Positions 26,828 through 38,324 of a DNA stretch of 64,000 nt are shown here, piece after piece. The notes under the pieces are model-generated. The model was not told the origin of the DNA. It was given only the letters and a program-made list of their open reading frames with translations, and searched no databases. Position numbers and translations under genes: made by a program. The stretch's first letter is position 1. Each line of letters begins with the position of its first letter. This DNA comes from Thermoactinomyces daqus (GTDB taxonomy: Bacteria > Bacillota > Bacilli > Thermoactinomycetales > Thermoactinomycetaceae), in NCBI RefSeq assembly GCF_000763315.1, contig NZ_JPST01000008.1, positions 43,983 to 107,982 on the forward strand. Reading direction: 5' to 3'.

Positions 26828-27106
26828 GAGAAGCACCGATCGGAAAGGGCGGATACCGCAGTGACCGGACCGCGGGAAAACCGAGCAACCGGAAATTCCA
26901 TGGTTCATGGCTCCAAATCCCATTGTCCGATCCGTTGCCAGGTCAATGGGTGGGGAGCTTTCATCTCTAGATTTTGAAAAATTCCTTCTTTTTATAACAG
27001 GGTGATATTCCTTTTTAACAATCATTGGCATTTGGCCGTTGGTCAAGCAGGGGACACCGCGACCTGCCCCTGCAATGGACATCCGCGGAATATACCGGTT
27101 TACATA
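26828..27106 (+). other. Intergenic region, no gene seen
   Basis: About 280 bases between two converging genes. No ORF with a ribosome site and no RNA motif is recognised; the clpP terminator follows. Confidence 0.3.
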
Positions 27107-27143
27107 GTAAAAACGGGTTCCGGCGATCAGACCTGGAACCCGT
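27107..27143 (-). terminator. Terminator of clpP
   Basis: On the minus strand ACGGGTTCC and GGAACCCGT arms followed by T5, 16 bases after the clpP stop. Confidence 0.8.
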
Positions 27144-27158
27144 GTCTCCTGGAGAGAG

Positions 27159-27749
27159 TTATTTCTTTTTCGTGCTGGTCAGCACTTTGTCAATCAAGCC
27201 GTAGTTCAGGGCCTCTTGCGCGCTCATGAAGTAGTCACGGTCTGTATCTTGTTCGATTTTTTCCAGCGGTTGGCCGGTAAATTCAGACAGCAGTTTGTTG
27301 AGATGCTCACGCGTGCGCAAAATGCGTTTGGCCCGGATTTCAATGTCGGACGCCTGACCTTGGGCACCGCCGAGCGGCTGGTGAATCATCACTTCGCTGT
27401 TGGGAAGAGCAAAGCGTTTGCCCTTGGCTCCGGCAGCGAGCAGAAATGCTCCCATCGAAGCGGCCATCCCGATACAAATCGTGGAAACATCCGGTTTGAC
27501 GAACTGCATGGTATCGAAAATCGCCATCCCCGCCGTGATCGAGCCGCCCGGGGAATTAATATAGAGATGAATGTCTTTTTCCGGGTCTTCTGCAGCCAAA
27601 AACAAAAGCTGTGCCACAATGGTATTGGCCACTTCATCTGTGACCGGGCTGCCCAGCAAGATAATCCGGTCTTTCAGCAGGCGGGAATAGATGTCGTATG
27701 AACGTTCTCCTCGGTTTGTCTGTTCAACGACCATCGGAATCAAGTTCAT
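27159..27749 (-). CDS. clpP: ATP-dependent Clp protease proteolytic subunit
   Basis: 196 residues, very close to B. subtilis ClpP (MNLIP...[23 protein letters not shown]). The catalytic triad is Ser in [11 protein letters not shown], His in [10 protein letters not shown] and a downstream Asp. It forms the tetradecameric barrel fed by ClpC/ClpX. The start is fixed by homology, yet no ribosome site adjoins it; GGAGGGGGA lies upstream of a hairpin (27756-27785). A CtsR box and promoter precede it. Confidence 0.97.
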   Translation of the reverse strand: MNLIPMVVEQTNRGERSYDIYSRLLKDRIILLGSPVTDEVANTIVAQLLFLAAEDPEKDIHLYINSPGGSITAGMAIFDTMQFVKPDVSTICIGMAASMGAFLLAAGAKGKRFALPNSEVMIHQPLGGAQGQASDIEIRAKRILRTREHLNKLLSEFTGQPLEKIEQDTDRDYFMSAQEALNYGLIDKVLTSTKKK

Positions 27750-27755
27750 GGTTGC

Positions 27756-27785
27756 GGGTGCCTGAAAAAGTTTTCAACGGCACCC
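27756..27785 (-). promoter_or_regulatory. Hairpin between ribosome site and clpP start codon
   Basis: On the minus strand GGGTGCC and GGCACCC pair, with extra inner pairing TGAA/TTCA. The GGAGGGGGA ribosome site abuts its 5' side and the ATG lies six bases past its 3' side, so folding brings the two to normal spacing. Confidence 0.6.
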
Positions 27786-27840
27786 TCCCCCTCCTTTCTC
27801 TCTATCCGAGTAGCTGACTTCAACAACAGTTCCTGTTATT

Positions 27841-27870
27841 ATCATACCCTAAAGGTCAAAAAAGGTCAAA
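27841..27870 (-). promoter_or_regulatory. CtsR-controlled promoter of clpP
   Basis: Plus-strand GGTCAAAAAAGGTCAAA (27854-27870) is the CtsR direct-repeat operator (heptamer GGTCAAA twice, three-base gap). On the minus strand it overlaps the -35 TTGACC; after 17 bases comes -10 TATGAT (27841-27846). Heat and protein stress should therefore induce clpP. Confidence 0.88.
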
Positions 27871-28184
27871 TCAATCCTGTTTGAAAAAGACTGCCTCTGT
27901 ATCTTTACCTTTAGCGGGAAAGGATAAACCTTTTGCAGAGTTGCTTAAACCGGGTGGGAAGATTTGCTAAAATGGATGTGTAAATCGGTTGACGTAACGA
28001 TTGTCAACGCCCTAAAGATGGGGAGCGGCGCAGGAAGGGCGGCGTTCCTGCCCTGTTTCGCGGAAAGCATTTCGGCGTTGATGGTCCGGCATGACAACAT
28101 TTTCCTTAAATCGCATTCATCCGGAAAAAGGCAGCCCGATTGAAAAAGAGGCGGGCTTGCGCAATGAGGTTGCAGGAGGTTGAA

Positions 28185-28601
28185 ATGGAGCAAAAAATCA
28201 TTTGCCGGGGCTTTCTTTATCATCAGGGAAAAACGCTCCTCATTCAGCGGTCTTTGACGGAATTGACCATGCCCGGTTTCTATGAATTGCCCGGAGGAAA
28301 GGTGGATTTCGGCGAAGATCCGGAGGAGGCGTTGAAACGGGAGTTTCGCGAAGAAGTGAATATGGATGTGGAGATTGTCCGGCCCTATCAGATCTTTTCT
28401 TACGTTTCCGAATACACGAATCAGCACCTGGTTGAGATCGTCTTTCTGGTCCGGCTCCTGAGTGACCCGGCTCTGATCCGGCTGAGTGAAGATCATTCCG
28501 ATTATCAGTGGGTTTCCGTAAAGGATGATGTGCCGCATGGACCTCTTAATGAGTTTACAAAGCGTGCCATCTCAGCGGGGTTTCAGACAGTTTCTTCTTA
28601 G
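28185..28601 (+). CDS. NUDIX hydrolase
   Basis: 138 residues with the Nudix box GGKVDFGEDPEEALKREFRE followed by EVNMD, which binds the metal for diphosphate hydrolysis. The ATG at 28185 follows GCAGGAGG by five bases; a longer frame begins in non-conserved DNA. The substrate (nucleotide, sugar nucleotide or other) cannot be read from the sequence. It is a single gene with a bidirectional terminator shared with tRNA-Arg. Confidence 0.9.
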   Translation: MEQKIICRGFLYHQGKTLLIQRSLTELTMPGFYELPGGKVDFGEDPEEALKREFREEVNMDVEIVRPYQIFSYVSEYTNQHLVEIVFLVRLLSDPALIRLSEDHSDYQWVSVKDDVPHGPLNEFTKRAISAGFQTVSS

Positions 28602-28618
28602 ACCGGAGCACGGACGAC

Positions 28619-28660
28619 AAAAAACCACCATTTCCAAAGCAAAGGAAGTGGTGGTTTTTA
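28619..28660. terminator. Bidirectional terminator between NUDIX gene and tRNA-Arg
   Basis: CCACCATTTCC and GGAAGTGGTGG arms with an A-run on the left and a T-run on the right, so it works in both directions. Confidence 0.85.
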
Positions 28661-28666
28661 GTATTT

Positions 28667-28741
28667 TGGCGCGCCTACCAGGATTCGAACCTGGGCACCT
28701 GGTTCCGGAGACCAGCGCTCTATCCCCTGAGCTATAGGCGC
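28667..28741 (-). tRNA. trnR: tRNA-Arg (anticodon CCG)
   Basis: The full cloverleaf reads on the minus strand. The acceptor is GCGCCTA/TAGGCGC, the anticodon stem CTGGT/ACCAG holds the loop CTCCGGA (anticodon CCG, reads CGG), and the T-arm is CCAGG TTCGAAT CCTGG. CCA is encoded. B. subtilis also has a tRNA-Arg between clpP and sigL. Confidence 0.96.
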
Positions 28742-29043
28742 ATAATGAAATATTAAGCTGACGAAAGTCATTATAACACAGTGAATGAACCGGGGCAAGG
28801 ATTTTTTTAATTGAATTTCAGGTCTTTGTACTGGAAAAAAGAGTAAAAAGTACCAGGCTTTCTTATGTTAAAATATAATTGATTAAGTGAAGAAAAAGGA
28901 AGTTTACATGTTGATAAAAAGAGAGAGGCATGTATTCCAATGCTGCGGTTTGGTGCGGCTGACCCGATTATAATATTATTGGAAACCGTTTTTCGTCATC
29001 CATAATCCGGGAGCGATCAACAGAAGGGGCGGAGGTGAAAAGA
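28742..29043 (+). other. Intergenic region between tRNA-Arg and rpoN
   Basis: 302 bases with no gene. The left part holds the tRNA promoter; AT-rich DNA near 28865-28880 (TTAAAATATAAT) could hold an rpoN promoter. Confidence 0.35.
28770..28798 (-). promoter_or_regulatory. Promoter of tRNA-Arg
   Basis: Minus strand TTGCCC, 17 bases, TATAAT, about 20-30 bases before the expected transcript start. Confidence 0.65.
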
Positions 29044-30411
29044 ATGGCTATACAGATGGGTTATGGTCTTTATCAGGAGCAAAGGATGAAGATGGTGATG
29101 ACGCCGGAATTGCGTCAGGCCATTCAAATATTGCAATTCTCCGCAAGCGATTTATGGCAGTACATCATTGAACAGATGACGGAAAACCCGGTGCTGGAGT
29201 TGCCGGATCTGGAAGCGGAACGCCTGAATTTGGATAAATGGCTGAATTACCTTCAGGAGATGCCTGTTTCCCGCCGCAGGGGAGGCTATCGGCAAGAGCA
29301 AAAGGAATCCGTCTTTGAACCTTATGCAGCAGGGAGCGGAACGCTTGCTGAAGAGCTGGAGGCACAGCTGTTCGAGTTTGATCTGACGCCGGCAAAACGG
29401 AAAATTTGTCATTATCTTATTTATAATTTGGATGAAAGAGGTTATCTTGACGTGGATGCCGTCCATGTCTGTAAGCGCTTTCATATAAGTGAAAAGCGGT
29501 TTGAAGAGTGTCTGGAGGTCATCCAGGCGATGGAACCGGCCGGTGTCGGGGCGCGTTCGCTGTCAGAGTGTCTGGAAATTCAATTGAAAAGGATGGATCA
29601 TCCCAATCCACTGGCGATTGAGATTGCCCGTCACCATCTCGAAGATGTTGCGGATGGCAAATGGCGCAAGATGGAACAGGCTCTCGGAGCAGGGATGGAA
29701 GAACTGCAAGCGGCTGTTGATGAGATTAAAAAGTGCAATCCCCGCCCGGGAAGGGGATATGATACCGGCGCACCCACCCAATACGTATATCCGGATGTTT
29801 ATGTAGAGAAAGTGAATGATGAATACGTTGTCGTGATGAATGAGAGCGATACGCCTCAGCTGACGGTAAACCATTACTACCAGCAGCTGATCCGCAGCAG
29901 AGGACAGATGGGCGAAGAAGTGGAGCAGTATCTGAAAAATTGGCTGCAGTCCGCTCTGTGGCTCATCAAGGGCATCGAGCAGCGCCGGGATACCGTCTTT
30001 CGGGTTGCCGAAGCGATTGTGACCAGGCAAAAGGAGTTTTTTGAAAAAGGCGTGGATTATTTAAAACCGCTCACACTGAAAACCATTGCTGAAGAAGTCG
30101 GTCTGCACGAATCGACGGTGAGCCGGGCCACCCAGCACAAATATATGCAAACGCCGAAAGGACTGTTTCCGTTTCGCTATTTTTTCCCTTCCGGTCTGGC
30201 AACGAAATCGGGAGAGAACCTGTCACAGGAGACAGTGAAGAAAAAAATAAAACAGTTCATTTCGGGGGAAGATAAAAAAGATCCTTTATCAGACCAAAAA
30301 ATTGCTGATCTGCTCTGCGGAGAAGGAATTCGGATTTCACGGCGAACGGTCGCCAAATACCGGGATGAAATGGGGATTGTCTCCTCGGCCCGGCGTAAGC
30401 GTTTTCTTTGA
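29044..30411 (+). CDS. rpoN: RNA polymerase sigma-54 factor
   Basis: 455 residues. The Gln-rich region I is QMGYGLYQEQRMKMVMTPEL..QAIQILQFS; the core-binding domain contains ARSLSECLEIQL; the C-terminal helix-turn-helix (ESTVSRATQHKYM) is followed by the RpoN box ISRRTVAKYRDEM. It directs RNA polymerase to -24/-12 promoters with activator ATPases. The ATG at 29044 follows GGAGGTG by six bases. The position matches sigL of B. subtilis. Confidence 0.97.
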   Translation: MAIQMGYGLYQEQRMKMVMTPELRQAIQILQFSASDLWQYIIEQMTENPVLELPDLEAERLNLDKWLNYLQEMPVSRRRGGYRQEQKESVFEPYAAGSGTLAEELEAQLFEFDLTPAKRKICHYLIYNLDERGYLDVDAVHVCKRFHISEKRFEECLEVIQAMEPAGVGARSLSECLEIQLKRMDHPNPLAIEIARHHLEDVADGKWRKMEQALGAGMEELQAAVDEIKKCNPRPGRGYDTGAPTQYVYPDVYVEKVNDEYVVVMNESDTPQLTVNHYYQQLIRSRGQMGEEVEQYLKNWLQSALWLIKGIEQRRDTVFRVAEAIVTRQKEFFEKGVDYLKPLTLKTIAEEVGLHESTVSRATQHKYMQTPKGLFPFRYFFPSGLATKSGENLSQETVKKKIKQFISGEDKKDPLSDQKIADLLCGEGIRISRRTVAKYRDEMGIVSSARRKRFL

Positions 30412-30437
30412 ATTTTCAATAAAAATGGAAAGACGGC

Positions 30438-30467
30438 TTGTCAAGAAAAACACCTTTGCGATAAAAT
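30438..30467 (+). promoter_or_regulatory. Candidate promoter of the cggR-gapA operon
   Basis: TTGTCA, 18 bases, TAAAAT, 40 bases upstream of the CggR operator. Confidence 0.45.
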
Positions 30468-30474
30468 GAAGTTG

Positions 30475-30498
30475 ATCCCGAAACGGGGATTTTTTTTT
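30475..30498 (+). terminator. Terminator-like hairpin between rpoN and cggR
   Basis: ATCCC and GGGAT arms and a run of nine T. It may end the rpoN transcript; if the promoter at 30438 is real it would also act as an attenuator. Confidence 0.6.
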
Positions 30499-30506
30499 GA
30501 ACGGGT

Positions 30507-30544
30507 CGGGACGATTTTGTCCTACGCGGGACGTATGAAGTCCC
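30507..30544 (+). promoter_or_regulatory. CggR operator
   Basis: Two tandem imperfect repeats of the form CGGGAC-spacer-TGTCC: CGGGAC..TGTCC at 30507-30522 and CGGGAC..AGTCCC at 30527-30544. This matches the operator layout upstream of cggR in B. subtilis, which CggR tetramers bind and fructose-1,6-bisphosphate releases. Confidence 0.85.
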
Positions 30545-30561
30545 TTGTGGTGGGGGATGAA

Positions 30562-31593
30562 ATGGATAAAATCTTAAACCTTCAGAAGCAATTGTTGCCG
30601 GATCTGCTTCAGGTCATGCATAAACGGTATGAAATTCTCAGGCATGTTCAGTTGATGCAACCGGTCGGCCGGCGGAGTTTGACGGCTGCCTTGAAGATGA
30701 CGGAAAGAGTGCTGCGCGGAGAAGCTGATTTTTTGCGGGCACAAGGGCTGCTCTCTGTCGATTCGACCGGAATGAAACTGACGGAAAAGGGAAGTGAGCT
30801 GCTCGCCGACATGGAACCGCTCATGAAGGAACTGTTTGGCCTGAACCAATTGGAGGCGGAGTTAAAGGCATTTCTGGGTGTGAAGGAAGTCATCATCGTT
30901 CCCGGCGATGCGGATGACTCCGATTGGACCAAGAAGGAGATCGGGAGAGCGGGTGCCCGTTACCTGAAGGAGCAGGCGGAACCAGAACAGATTGTCGCTG
31001 TCTCCGGGGGAAGCACCATGCTGGCGGTGGCTGAAATGATGTTGCCGACTCCCGCTTTCAAAATGACCACTTTTGTTCCTGCCCGCGGCGGTGTTGGGGA
31101 AGCGGTGGAACTGGAAGCGAACTACATCGCATCCCTGATGGCAAAACGGACGGGTGGCAAATACCGCATGATGCATGTGCCCGATCAGGTAAGCGACGAA
31201 GTATACCAAACCTTGATCCGCGAACCGCACATTCAGGAGGTACTGAGCTCTCTGAAAAAGGCTCGTATCGTCATTTACGGGATCGGCGATGCCAAAACCA
31301 TGGCGCTCCGGCGCAAATCGGATCCCGGAATCCTGAAAAAACTGGAGGAGACGAAAGCGGTAGGCGAGTCATTTGGTTATTACTTCAACCGCGACGGAGA
31401 GATCGTTCATCGCATCAAAACGCTGGGCCTGAAGCTGGAGGAACTCGATCAGGTGGAAAAAGCTGTGGCCGTGGCCGGAGGTTCCAGCAAAGCGGAAGCG
31501 ATTGTCGCGATCTGCTCCCACATTTCCCAGGACACCTTGATCACAGATGAAGGAGCAGCACGGGCAATTCTGCAAAATGCGATTGCCATGTGA
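30562..31593 (+). CDS. cggR: Central glycolytic genes regulator
   Basis: 343 residues (SorC/DeoR family). It aligns with B. subtilis CggR: LQKQLLPDLLQVMHKRYEIL, GRRSLTAALKMTERVLRGE (helix-turn-helix), VSGGSTMLAVAEMM, FVPARGGVGE and VAGGSSKAEAIVAI (effector domain). It represses the downstream glycolytic genes unless fructose-1,6-bisphosphate is present. The ATG at 30562 is chosen by homology, with GTGGGGG before it; the longer frame runs through the operator. Confidence 0.95.
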   Translation: MDKILNLQKQLLPDLLQVMHKRYEILRHVQLMQPVGRRSLTAALKMTERVLRGEADFLRAQGLLSVDSTGMKLTEKGSELLADMEPLMKELFGLNQLEAELKAFLGVKEVIIVPGDADDSDWTKKEIGRAGARYLKEQAEPEQIVAVSGGSTMLAVAEMMLPTPAFKMTTFVPARGGVGEAVELEANYIASLMAKRTGGKYRMMHVPDQVSDEVYQTLIREPHIQEVLSSLKKARIVIYGIGDAKTMALRRKSDPGILKKLEETKAVGESFGYYFNRDGEIVHRIKTLGLKLEELDQVEKAVAVAGGSSKAEAIVAICSHISQDTLITDEGAARAILQNAIAM

Positions 31594-31631
31594 GAATGAA
31601 TCCCACCCTTAACTGTGGATACTACGGATAA

Positions 31632-32663
<1,032 letters not shown>

Positions 32664-32688
32664 TCCATAAATTAAATAATCGGATGAA

Positions 32689-32719
32689 GTTATACTAATT
32701 GCAAATATGTTATACTAAT
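32689..32719 (+). promoter_or_regulatory. Duplicated TATACT element upstream of pgk
   Basis: GTTATACTAAT occurs twice, at 32689-32699 and 32709-32719, exactly 20 bases apart. Each holds a TATACT -10-like hexamer. It could be an internal promoter for pgk-eno. Confidence 0.4.
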
Positions 32720-32786
32720 GAACGGTTTGGAAGATCGGGAAGAGGAGAGCTGCTCTCCTCTTTCTCAGCATAAGGAGGGAAGCCCC

Positions 32787-33974
32787 ATGAATAAAAAATC
32801 TGTGCGCGATGTTGACGTTCGCGGCAAGCGCGTCTTTTGCCGCGTCGATTTCAACGTGCCCATGGAAGAAGGGAAAATCACCGACGATACCCGGATTCGC
32901 GCGGCACTGCCCACGATCCAATACTTAATTGAACACGGGGCCAAAGTGATTTTGGCCAGCCATTTGGGCCGGCCTAAAGGAAAAGTGGTTGAGGAACTGC
33001 GTTTGAACGCGGTCGCCGAAGCCTTGTCCAAATATCTGGGTCAGTCTGTACTTAAAGTGGATGAAGCCGTTGGGCCTGCCGTTGAAGCCCGGGTAAACGA
33101 GATGAAAGACGGAGATGTGCTTCTGCTGGAAAATGTCCGCTTTTATCCTGGAGAAGAGAAAAATGATCCTGAGTTGGCAAAAGGATTTGCCCGTTTGGCC
33201 GATCTCTATGTGAATGACGCATTTGGCGCCGCTCACCGGGCACATGCTTCCACTGCGGGAATTGCCGCTTATCTCCCTGCGGTCGCCGGTTTCCTGCTGC
33301 AAAAAGAGATTGAAACATTAAGCCGTGCCTTGACCAATCCGGAGCGTCCCTTTACGGCGATCGTCGGCGGGGCAAAAGTGAAGGACAAAATCGGCGTGAT
33401 CGAAAATCTGCTCGATAAAGTGGATAACCTGATCATCGGCGGCGGTTTATCTTATACTTTTGCCTACGCCAAGGGGTATGAGATCGGAAAATCGCTCTTT
33501 GAAGAAAATAAAGTGGAACTGGCCAAAGAGATGATAAAAAAAGCGGAGCGCAACGGCGTTCGTTTTTACATGCCCGTTGATGTGGTTGTTGTCGACGAAT
33601 TCGGCCCCAATCCGAAGACCGTTAAAATTGTGGATATCGACCAGATTCCGGCCGACATGGAAGCTGTCGATATCGGTCCGAAAACCCGGGAACTGTTTGC
33701 CGATGTGGTGAAGGCTTCAAAACTGGTGATCTGGAACGGGCCGATGGGTGTATTTGAATTTGACCAGTTTGCCGCGGGAACCAATGCAGTGGCCAAAGCG
33801 CTGGCCGAATCAAACGCTCATACGATCATCGGCGGCGGGGATTCTGCGGCGGCCATCGAAAAAGCAGGCCTGGCCGATCAAGTTGATCATATCTCCACCG
33901 GCGGCGGTGCTTCGCTGGAGTTCCTGGAAGGAAAAGAACTGCCGGGGGTTGCGGCACTTCAAGATAAAGAATAG
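32787..33974 (+). CDS. pgk: Phosphoglycerate kinase
   Basis: 395 residues. [73 protein letters not shown] and [11 protein letters not shown] are the conserved blocks. It makes ATP from 1,3-bisphosphoglycerate. The ATG at 32787 follows AAGGAGGG; the longer frame is leader. Confidence 0.98.
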   Translation: MNKKSVRDVDVRGKRVFCRVDFNVPMEEGKITDDTRIRAALPTIQYLIEHGAKVILASHLGRPKGKVVEELRLNAVAEALSKYLGQSVLKVDEAVGPAVEARVNEMKDGDVLLLENVRFYPGEEKNDPELAKGFARLADLYVNDAFGAAHRAHASTAGIAAYLPAVAGFLLQKEIETLSRALTNPERPFTAIVGGAKVKDKIGVIENLLDKVDNLIIGGGLSYTFAYAKGYEIGKSLFEENKVELAKEMIKKAERNGVRFYMPVDVVVVDEFGPNPKTVKIVDIDQIPADMEAVDIGPKTRELFADVVKASKLVIWNGPMGVFEFDQFAAGTNAVAKALAESNAHTIIGGGDSAAAIEKAGLADQVDHISTGGGASLEFLEGKELPGVAALQDKE

Positions 33975-33987
33975 GGGGAAGCCTGAG

Positions 33988-34740
33988 ATGCGTAAACCCG
34001 TGATCGCAGGAAACTGGAAAATGCACAAAACAGCGGAGGAAGCAGTCTCTTTTGCGGCTGAACTGAAACAGGCCGATCTTCCGGGAGAGGTAGAGGCTGT
34101 CATCTGTGCTCCGTTCCTGGCCTTGCCCGCTCTGGTTGAAGAACTCACCGGGACCGGGATCGGCGTCGGAGCACAAAATGTTCATTTTGAGCAGCAAGGC
34201 GCTTTTACGGGCGAAGTGAGCGTCCCGATGTTGAAAGCGGCGGGGGTCACTTATGTGATCATCGGCCATTCTGAGCGTCGGGCCTATTTCGCGGAAACGG
34301 ATGAGACCGTGAATAAAAAGGTAAAAGCGGCGTTAAACGGCGGTCTCATCCCGATCGTCTGTGTCGGCGAAACGCTGGAAGAGCGTGAAAACGACCAGAC
34401 GAAGGAAGTGGTTCGCAAGCAGGTGAAAGCGGCGTCCGCCGGGCTGTCTTCCGATGAGATGAAAAAGACGATTATCGCTTATGAACCCGTTTGGGCCATC
34501 GGCACCGGAAAAGCGTCCACCGCGGAAGATGCCGAGGAAGTATGCAGCTTTATCCGCAAAACGGTTGCCGACCAGTTTGACCAACAAGTGGCCAATGAAG
34601 TCCGCATCCAGTATGGCGGAAGCGTAAAACCGGAAAATATCGATTCCTTTATCAAGCAGCCCAACATTGACGGCGCGTTGGTGGGAGGAGCCAGCCTGAA
34701 CGCCGGTTCGTTCATTCAATTGGTACAAGCAGCGAAGTAG
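33988..34740 (+). CDS. tpiA: Triosephosphate isomerase
   Basis: 250 residues. AGNWKMHKT (catalytic Lys), [12 protein letters not shown] (His), [12 protein letters not shown] (Glu) and the phosphate loop [10 protein letters not shown] and GALVGGASL. It interconverts DHAP and GAP. The ATG at 33988 follows AGGGGGAAG, 13 bases after pgk. Confidence 0.98.
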   Translation: MRKPVIAGNWKMHKTAEEAVSFAAELKQADLPGEVEAVICAPFLALPALVEELTGTGIGVGAQNVHFEQQGAFTGEVSVPMLKAAGVTYVIIGHSERRAYFAETDETVNKKVKAALNGGLIPIVCVGETLEERENDQTKEVVRKQVKAASAGLSSDEMKKTIIAYEPVWAIGTGKASTAEDAEEVCSFIRKTVADQFDQQVANEVRIQYGGSVKPENIDSFIKQPNIDGALVGGASLNAGSFIQLVQAAK

Positions 34741-34755
34741 TGGCAGGTGAAAATG

Positions 34756-36297
34756 ATGAAACGTCCAAAACCCGTGCTTTTGTGTATCCTTGATGGTTTC
34801 GGCCTGCGTGAAAATAAAGAGGGGAATGCGGTGGCTCAGGCCCGTAAACCGAATTTCGACCGCTATTGGAATGAGTTTCCGCATGCCACGCTGGAGGCGA
34901 GTGGAAACGCGGTCGGTTTGCCGGAAGGGCAAATGGGCAACTCCGAAGTGGGACACCTCAATATTGGCGCCGGACGAATCGTTTACCAGGATCTGACGCG
35001 CGTGAGCAAATCGATCGAAGACCGGAGTTTCTTTAAAAATGAAACATTCCTGGCAGCGATCAAACACGTAAAGGAAAATCAAAGTGCGTTGCACCTCTGC
35101 GGACTTGTTTCCGACGGCGGTGTGCACAGTCACATTGACCATTTGTTTGCCCTGTTGGAGCTGGCGGCGAAGGAAAATGTGAAAAATGTCTACGTTCACG
35201 CTTTTCTCGATGGCCGCGACGTTGCTCCCGACAGCGCGGTGAAGTACATTGAACAATTGCAAGAAAAAATGAAAGAAACCGGTGTGGGCCAAATTGCCTC
35301 CGTGCATGGCCGCTATTATGCCATGGATCGGGATAAACGCTGGGATCGCACAGGCAAATCATACCGCGCGATGGTTTACGGCGAAGGCCCTGATTTCCGC
35401 GATCCGGTAGAAGCGATCAAAAAATCTTACGAAGAAGAGGTTTTTGACGAGTTTGTGGTGCCGGCCGTGATGGTTGACGACAAGGGGGAAGCGGTTGGCC
35501 GCGTTCAAGACCATGACTCGATCATCTTCTTTAACTTCCGTCCTGACCGCGCGATCCAGCTTTCACTTGCCTTTGCCAACGATGATTTTGAGGAATTTGA
35601 CCGCGGTCCGTCCAGACCGGAAGACCTCTATTTTGTCTGCTTGACGGAATACAGCGTGGCGGTTCAGGGGCATGTTGCCTATAAGTCCACCGACCTGAAA
35701 AACACTTTTGGGGAAGTGGTGGCAAACAGCAATCTGAAACAGCTGCGCATCGCCGAAACGGAAAAATATCCGCATGTGACCTTTTTCTTCAGCGGCGGGC
35801 GTGAAGAGCCGTTTCCGGGTGAAGACCGGATTTTGATCAATTCTCCCAAAGTGGCCACCTATGATCTGAAACCGGAAATGAGCGCCTATGAAGTTACCGA
35901 TGCGTTGTTGAAGGAAATTGCGGCAGAGAAACACGATGCCATTATCCTGAACTTCGCCAACCCGGATATGGTTGGCCATTCCGGAAAACTGGAACCGACT
36001 GTGCGTGCGGTTGAGGCAGTGGATGAGTGCCTTGGCAAAGTGGTCGATCTCGTGCTGGAAAAAGGCGGTGTTGCCGTCATTATCGCCGACCACGGCAATG
36101 CCGATATGGTGATTGATGAAAACGGCCGCCCGCATACGGCTCACACGACTTTCCCCGTTCCGTTCATTGTGACGAAAAAAGGGGTTAAACTCCGGGAAAA
36201 AGGCATCCTGGCCGATGTTTCCCCGACCATGCTCGATCTCCTTGGAATTGAACAACCGAACGAAATGACAGGGAAAAGCATGATTATCTCCAAATAA
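34756..36297 (+). CDS. gpmI: 2,3-bisphosphoglycerate-independent phosphoglycerate mutase
   Basis: 513 residues, manganese enzyme of the alkaline phosphatase superfamily. CILDGFGLR (metal Asp), [15 protein letters not shown] (catalytic Ser), [11 protein letters not shown], and [11 protein letters not shown] with [11 protein letters not shown] (metal ligands). Two adjacent ATGs are possible (34753 and 34756); the AGGTG spacing favours the second. Confidence 0.97.
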   Translation: MKRPKPVLLCILDGFGLRENKEGNAVAQARKPNFDRYWNEFPHATLEASGNAVGLPEGQMGNSEVGHLNIGAGRIVYQDLTRVSKSIEDRSFFKNETFLAAIKHVKENQSALHLCGLVSDGGVHSHIDHLFALLELAAKENVKNVYVHAFLDGRDVAPDSAVKYIEQLQEKMKETGVGQIASVHGRYYAMDRDKRWDRTGKSYRAMVYGEGPDFRDPVEAIKKSYEEEVFDEFVVPAVMVDDKGEAVGRVQDHDSIIFFNFRPDRAIQLSLAFANDDFEEFDRGPSRPEDLYFVCLTEYSVAVQGHVAYKSTDLKNTFGEVVANSNLKQLRIAETEKYPHVTFFFSGGREEPFPGEDRILINSPKVATYDLKPEMSAYEVTDALLKEIAAEKHDAIILNFANPDMVGHSGKLEPTVRAVEAVDECLGKVVDLVLEKGGVAVIIADHGNADMVIDENGRPHTAHTTFPVPFIVTKKGVKLREKGILADVSPTMLDLLGIEQPNEMTGKSMIISK

Positions 36298-36317
36298 CAG
36301 AAAAAGAGAGGGAATGA

Positions 36318-37607
<1,290 letters not shown>

Positions 37608-37613
37608 TTTATG

Positions 37614-37660
37614 AAAAAAGGGGATCTTTCCGCAAACACGGGCGGGGATCCCTTTTTCTT
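37614..37660 (+). terminator. Terminator of glycolytic operon
   Basis: AAAAAGGGGATC and GATCCCTTTTT arms with a 20-base loop, then CTTTG, seven bases after eno. Confidence 0.75.
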
Positions 37661-37726
37661 TGTTGAAAACCTCAGTTCAATATGATACAGTCTATTCAGT
37701 GAATAGCTGGGCAAGGAGGTTTAATC

Positions 37727-37960
37727 GTGGAAATTGCATCTAAAATAATCCTTGCAATTTTTTGCGTCGCACTGATCATTGTGATTTTGCTGCAATCGAG
37801 CAAAAGTGCGGGTTTGTCCGGAGCCATTGCCGGGGGTGCCGAACACTTGATGGGCAAAGCGAAAGCGCGTGGTTTTGATGCGTTGCTGATCAGACTGACC
37901 ACTGTCTTCGCGATCGTGTTCATGGTGATGGCCCTTGTTGTCGGTTACTTTGTAAAATAG
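37727..37960 (+). CDS. secG: Preprotein translocase subunit SecG
   Basis: 77 residues with two membrane helices (KIILAIFCVALIIVILLQSS and LTTVFAIVFMVMALVVGYFV) around the conserved loop AGLSGAIAGGAEHLMGKAKARGFDALL. It stimulates SecYE-mediated export. GTG start with AAGGAGG upstream. The position after eno agrees with the Bacillus order; est, usually next, is 7.9 kb away. Confidence 0.94.
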   Translation: MEIASKIILAIFCVALIIVILLQSSKSAGLSGAIAGGAEHLMGKAKARGFDALLIRLTTVFAIVFMVMALVVGYFVK

Positions 37961-37969
37961 GCGAAAAAT

Positions 37970-38003
37970 GCAGCCGATCGCTCTGTCGGCTGTTCACTTT
38001 TTG
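37970..38003 (+). terminator. Terminator of secG
   Basis: CAGCCGA and TCGGCTG arms, then TTCACTTTTT. Confidence 0.65.
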
Positions 38004-38028
38004 CCGGGAATTTTTTTGGAAAAACCTC

Positions 38029-38057
38029 TTGAAATGAATATAAAACCATGATAATAT
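38029..38057 (+). promoter_or_regulatory. Promoter of solitary 5S rRNA
   Basis: TTGAAA, 17 bases, TAATAT; the last base of the -10 is seven bases before the 5S 5' end. Confidence 0.75.
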
Positions 38058-38064
38058 ACTACTT

Positions 38065-38180
<116 letters not shown>

Positions 38181-38184
38181 GATC

Positions 38185-38217
38185 AAGCCACTCAGGTTTA
38201 CTGGGTGGCTTTTTTAT
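38185..38217 (+). terminator. Terminator of 5S rRNA
   Basis: AAGCCACTCAG and CTGGGTGGCTT arms, then T6. Confidence 0.85.
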
Positions 38218-38287
38218 TTTGTCTTGGAAGGGCGTTGCAGTGCGGGGTTGTTAACGGTCAGTTGCACACGAACGAATGCAATTCATT

Positions 38288-38319
38288 AAAAAAGCGTCCC
38301 GTCAAAGGACGCTTTTTTT
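38288..38319. terminator. Bidirectional terminator downstream of LPXTG protein
   Basis: AAAAAAGCGTCC and GGACGCTTTTTTT are symmetric around CGTCAAA, giving T-runs on both strands. Confidence 0.85.
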
Positions 38320-38324
38320 ATCAA

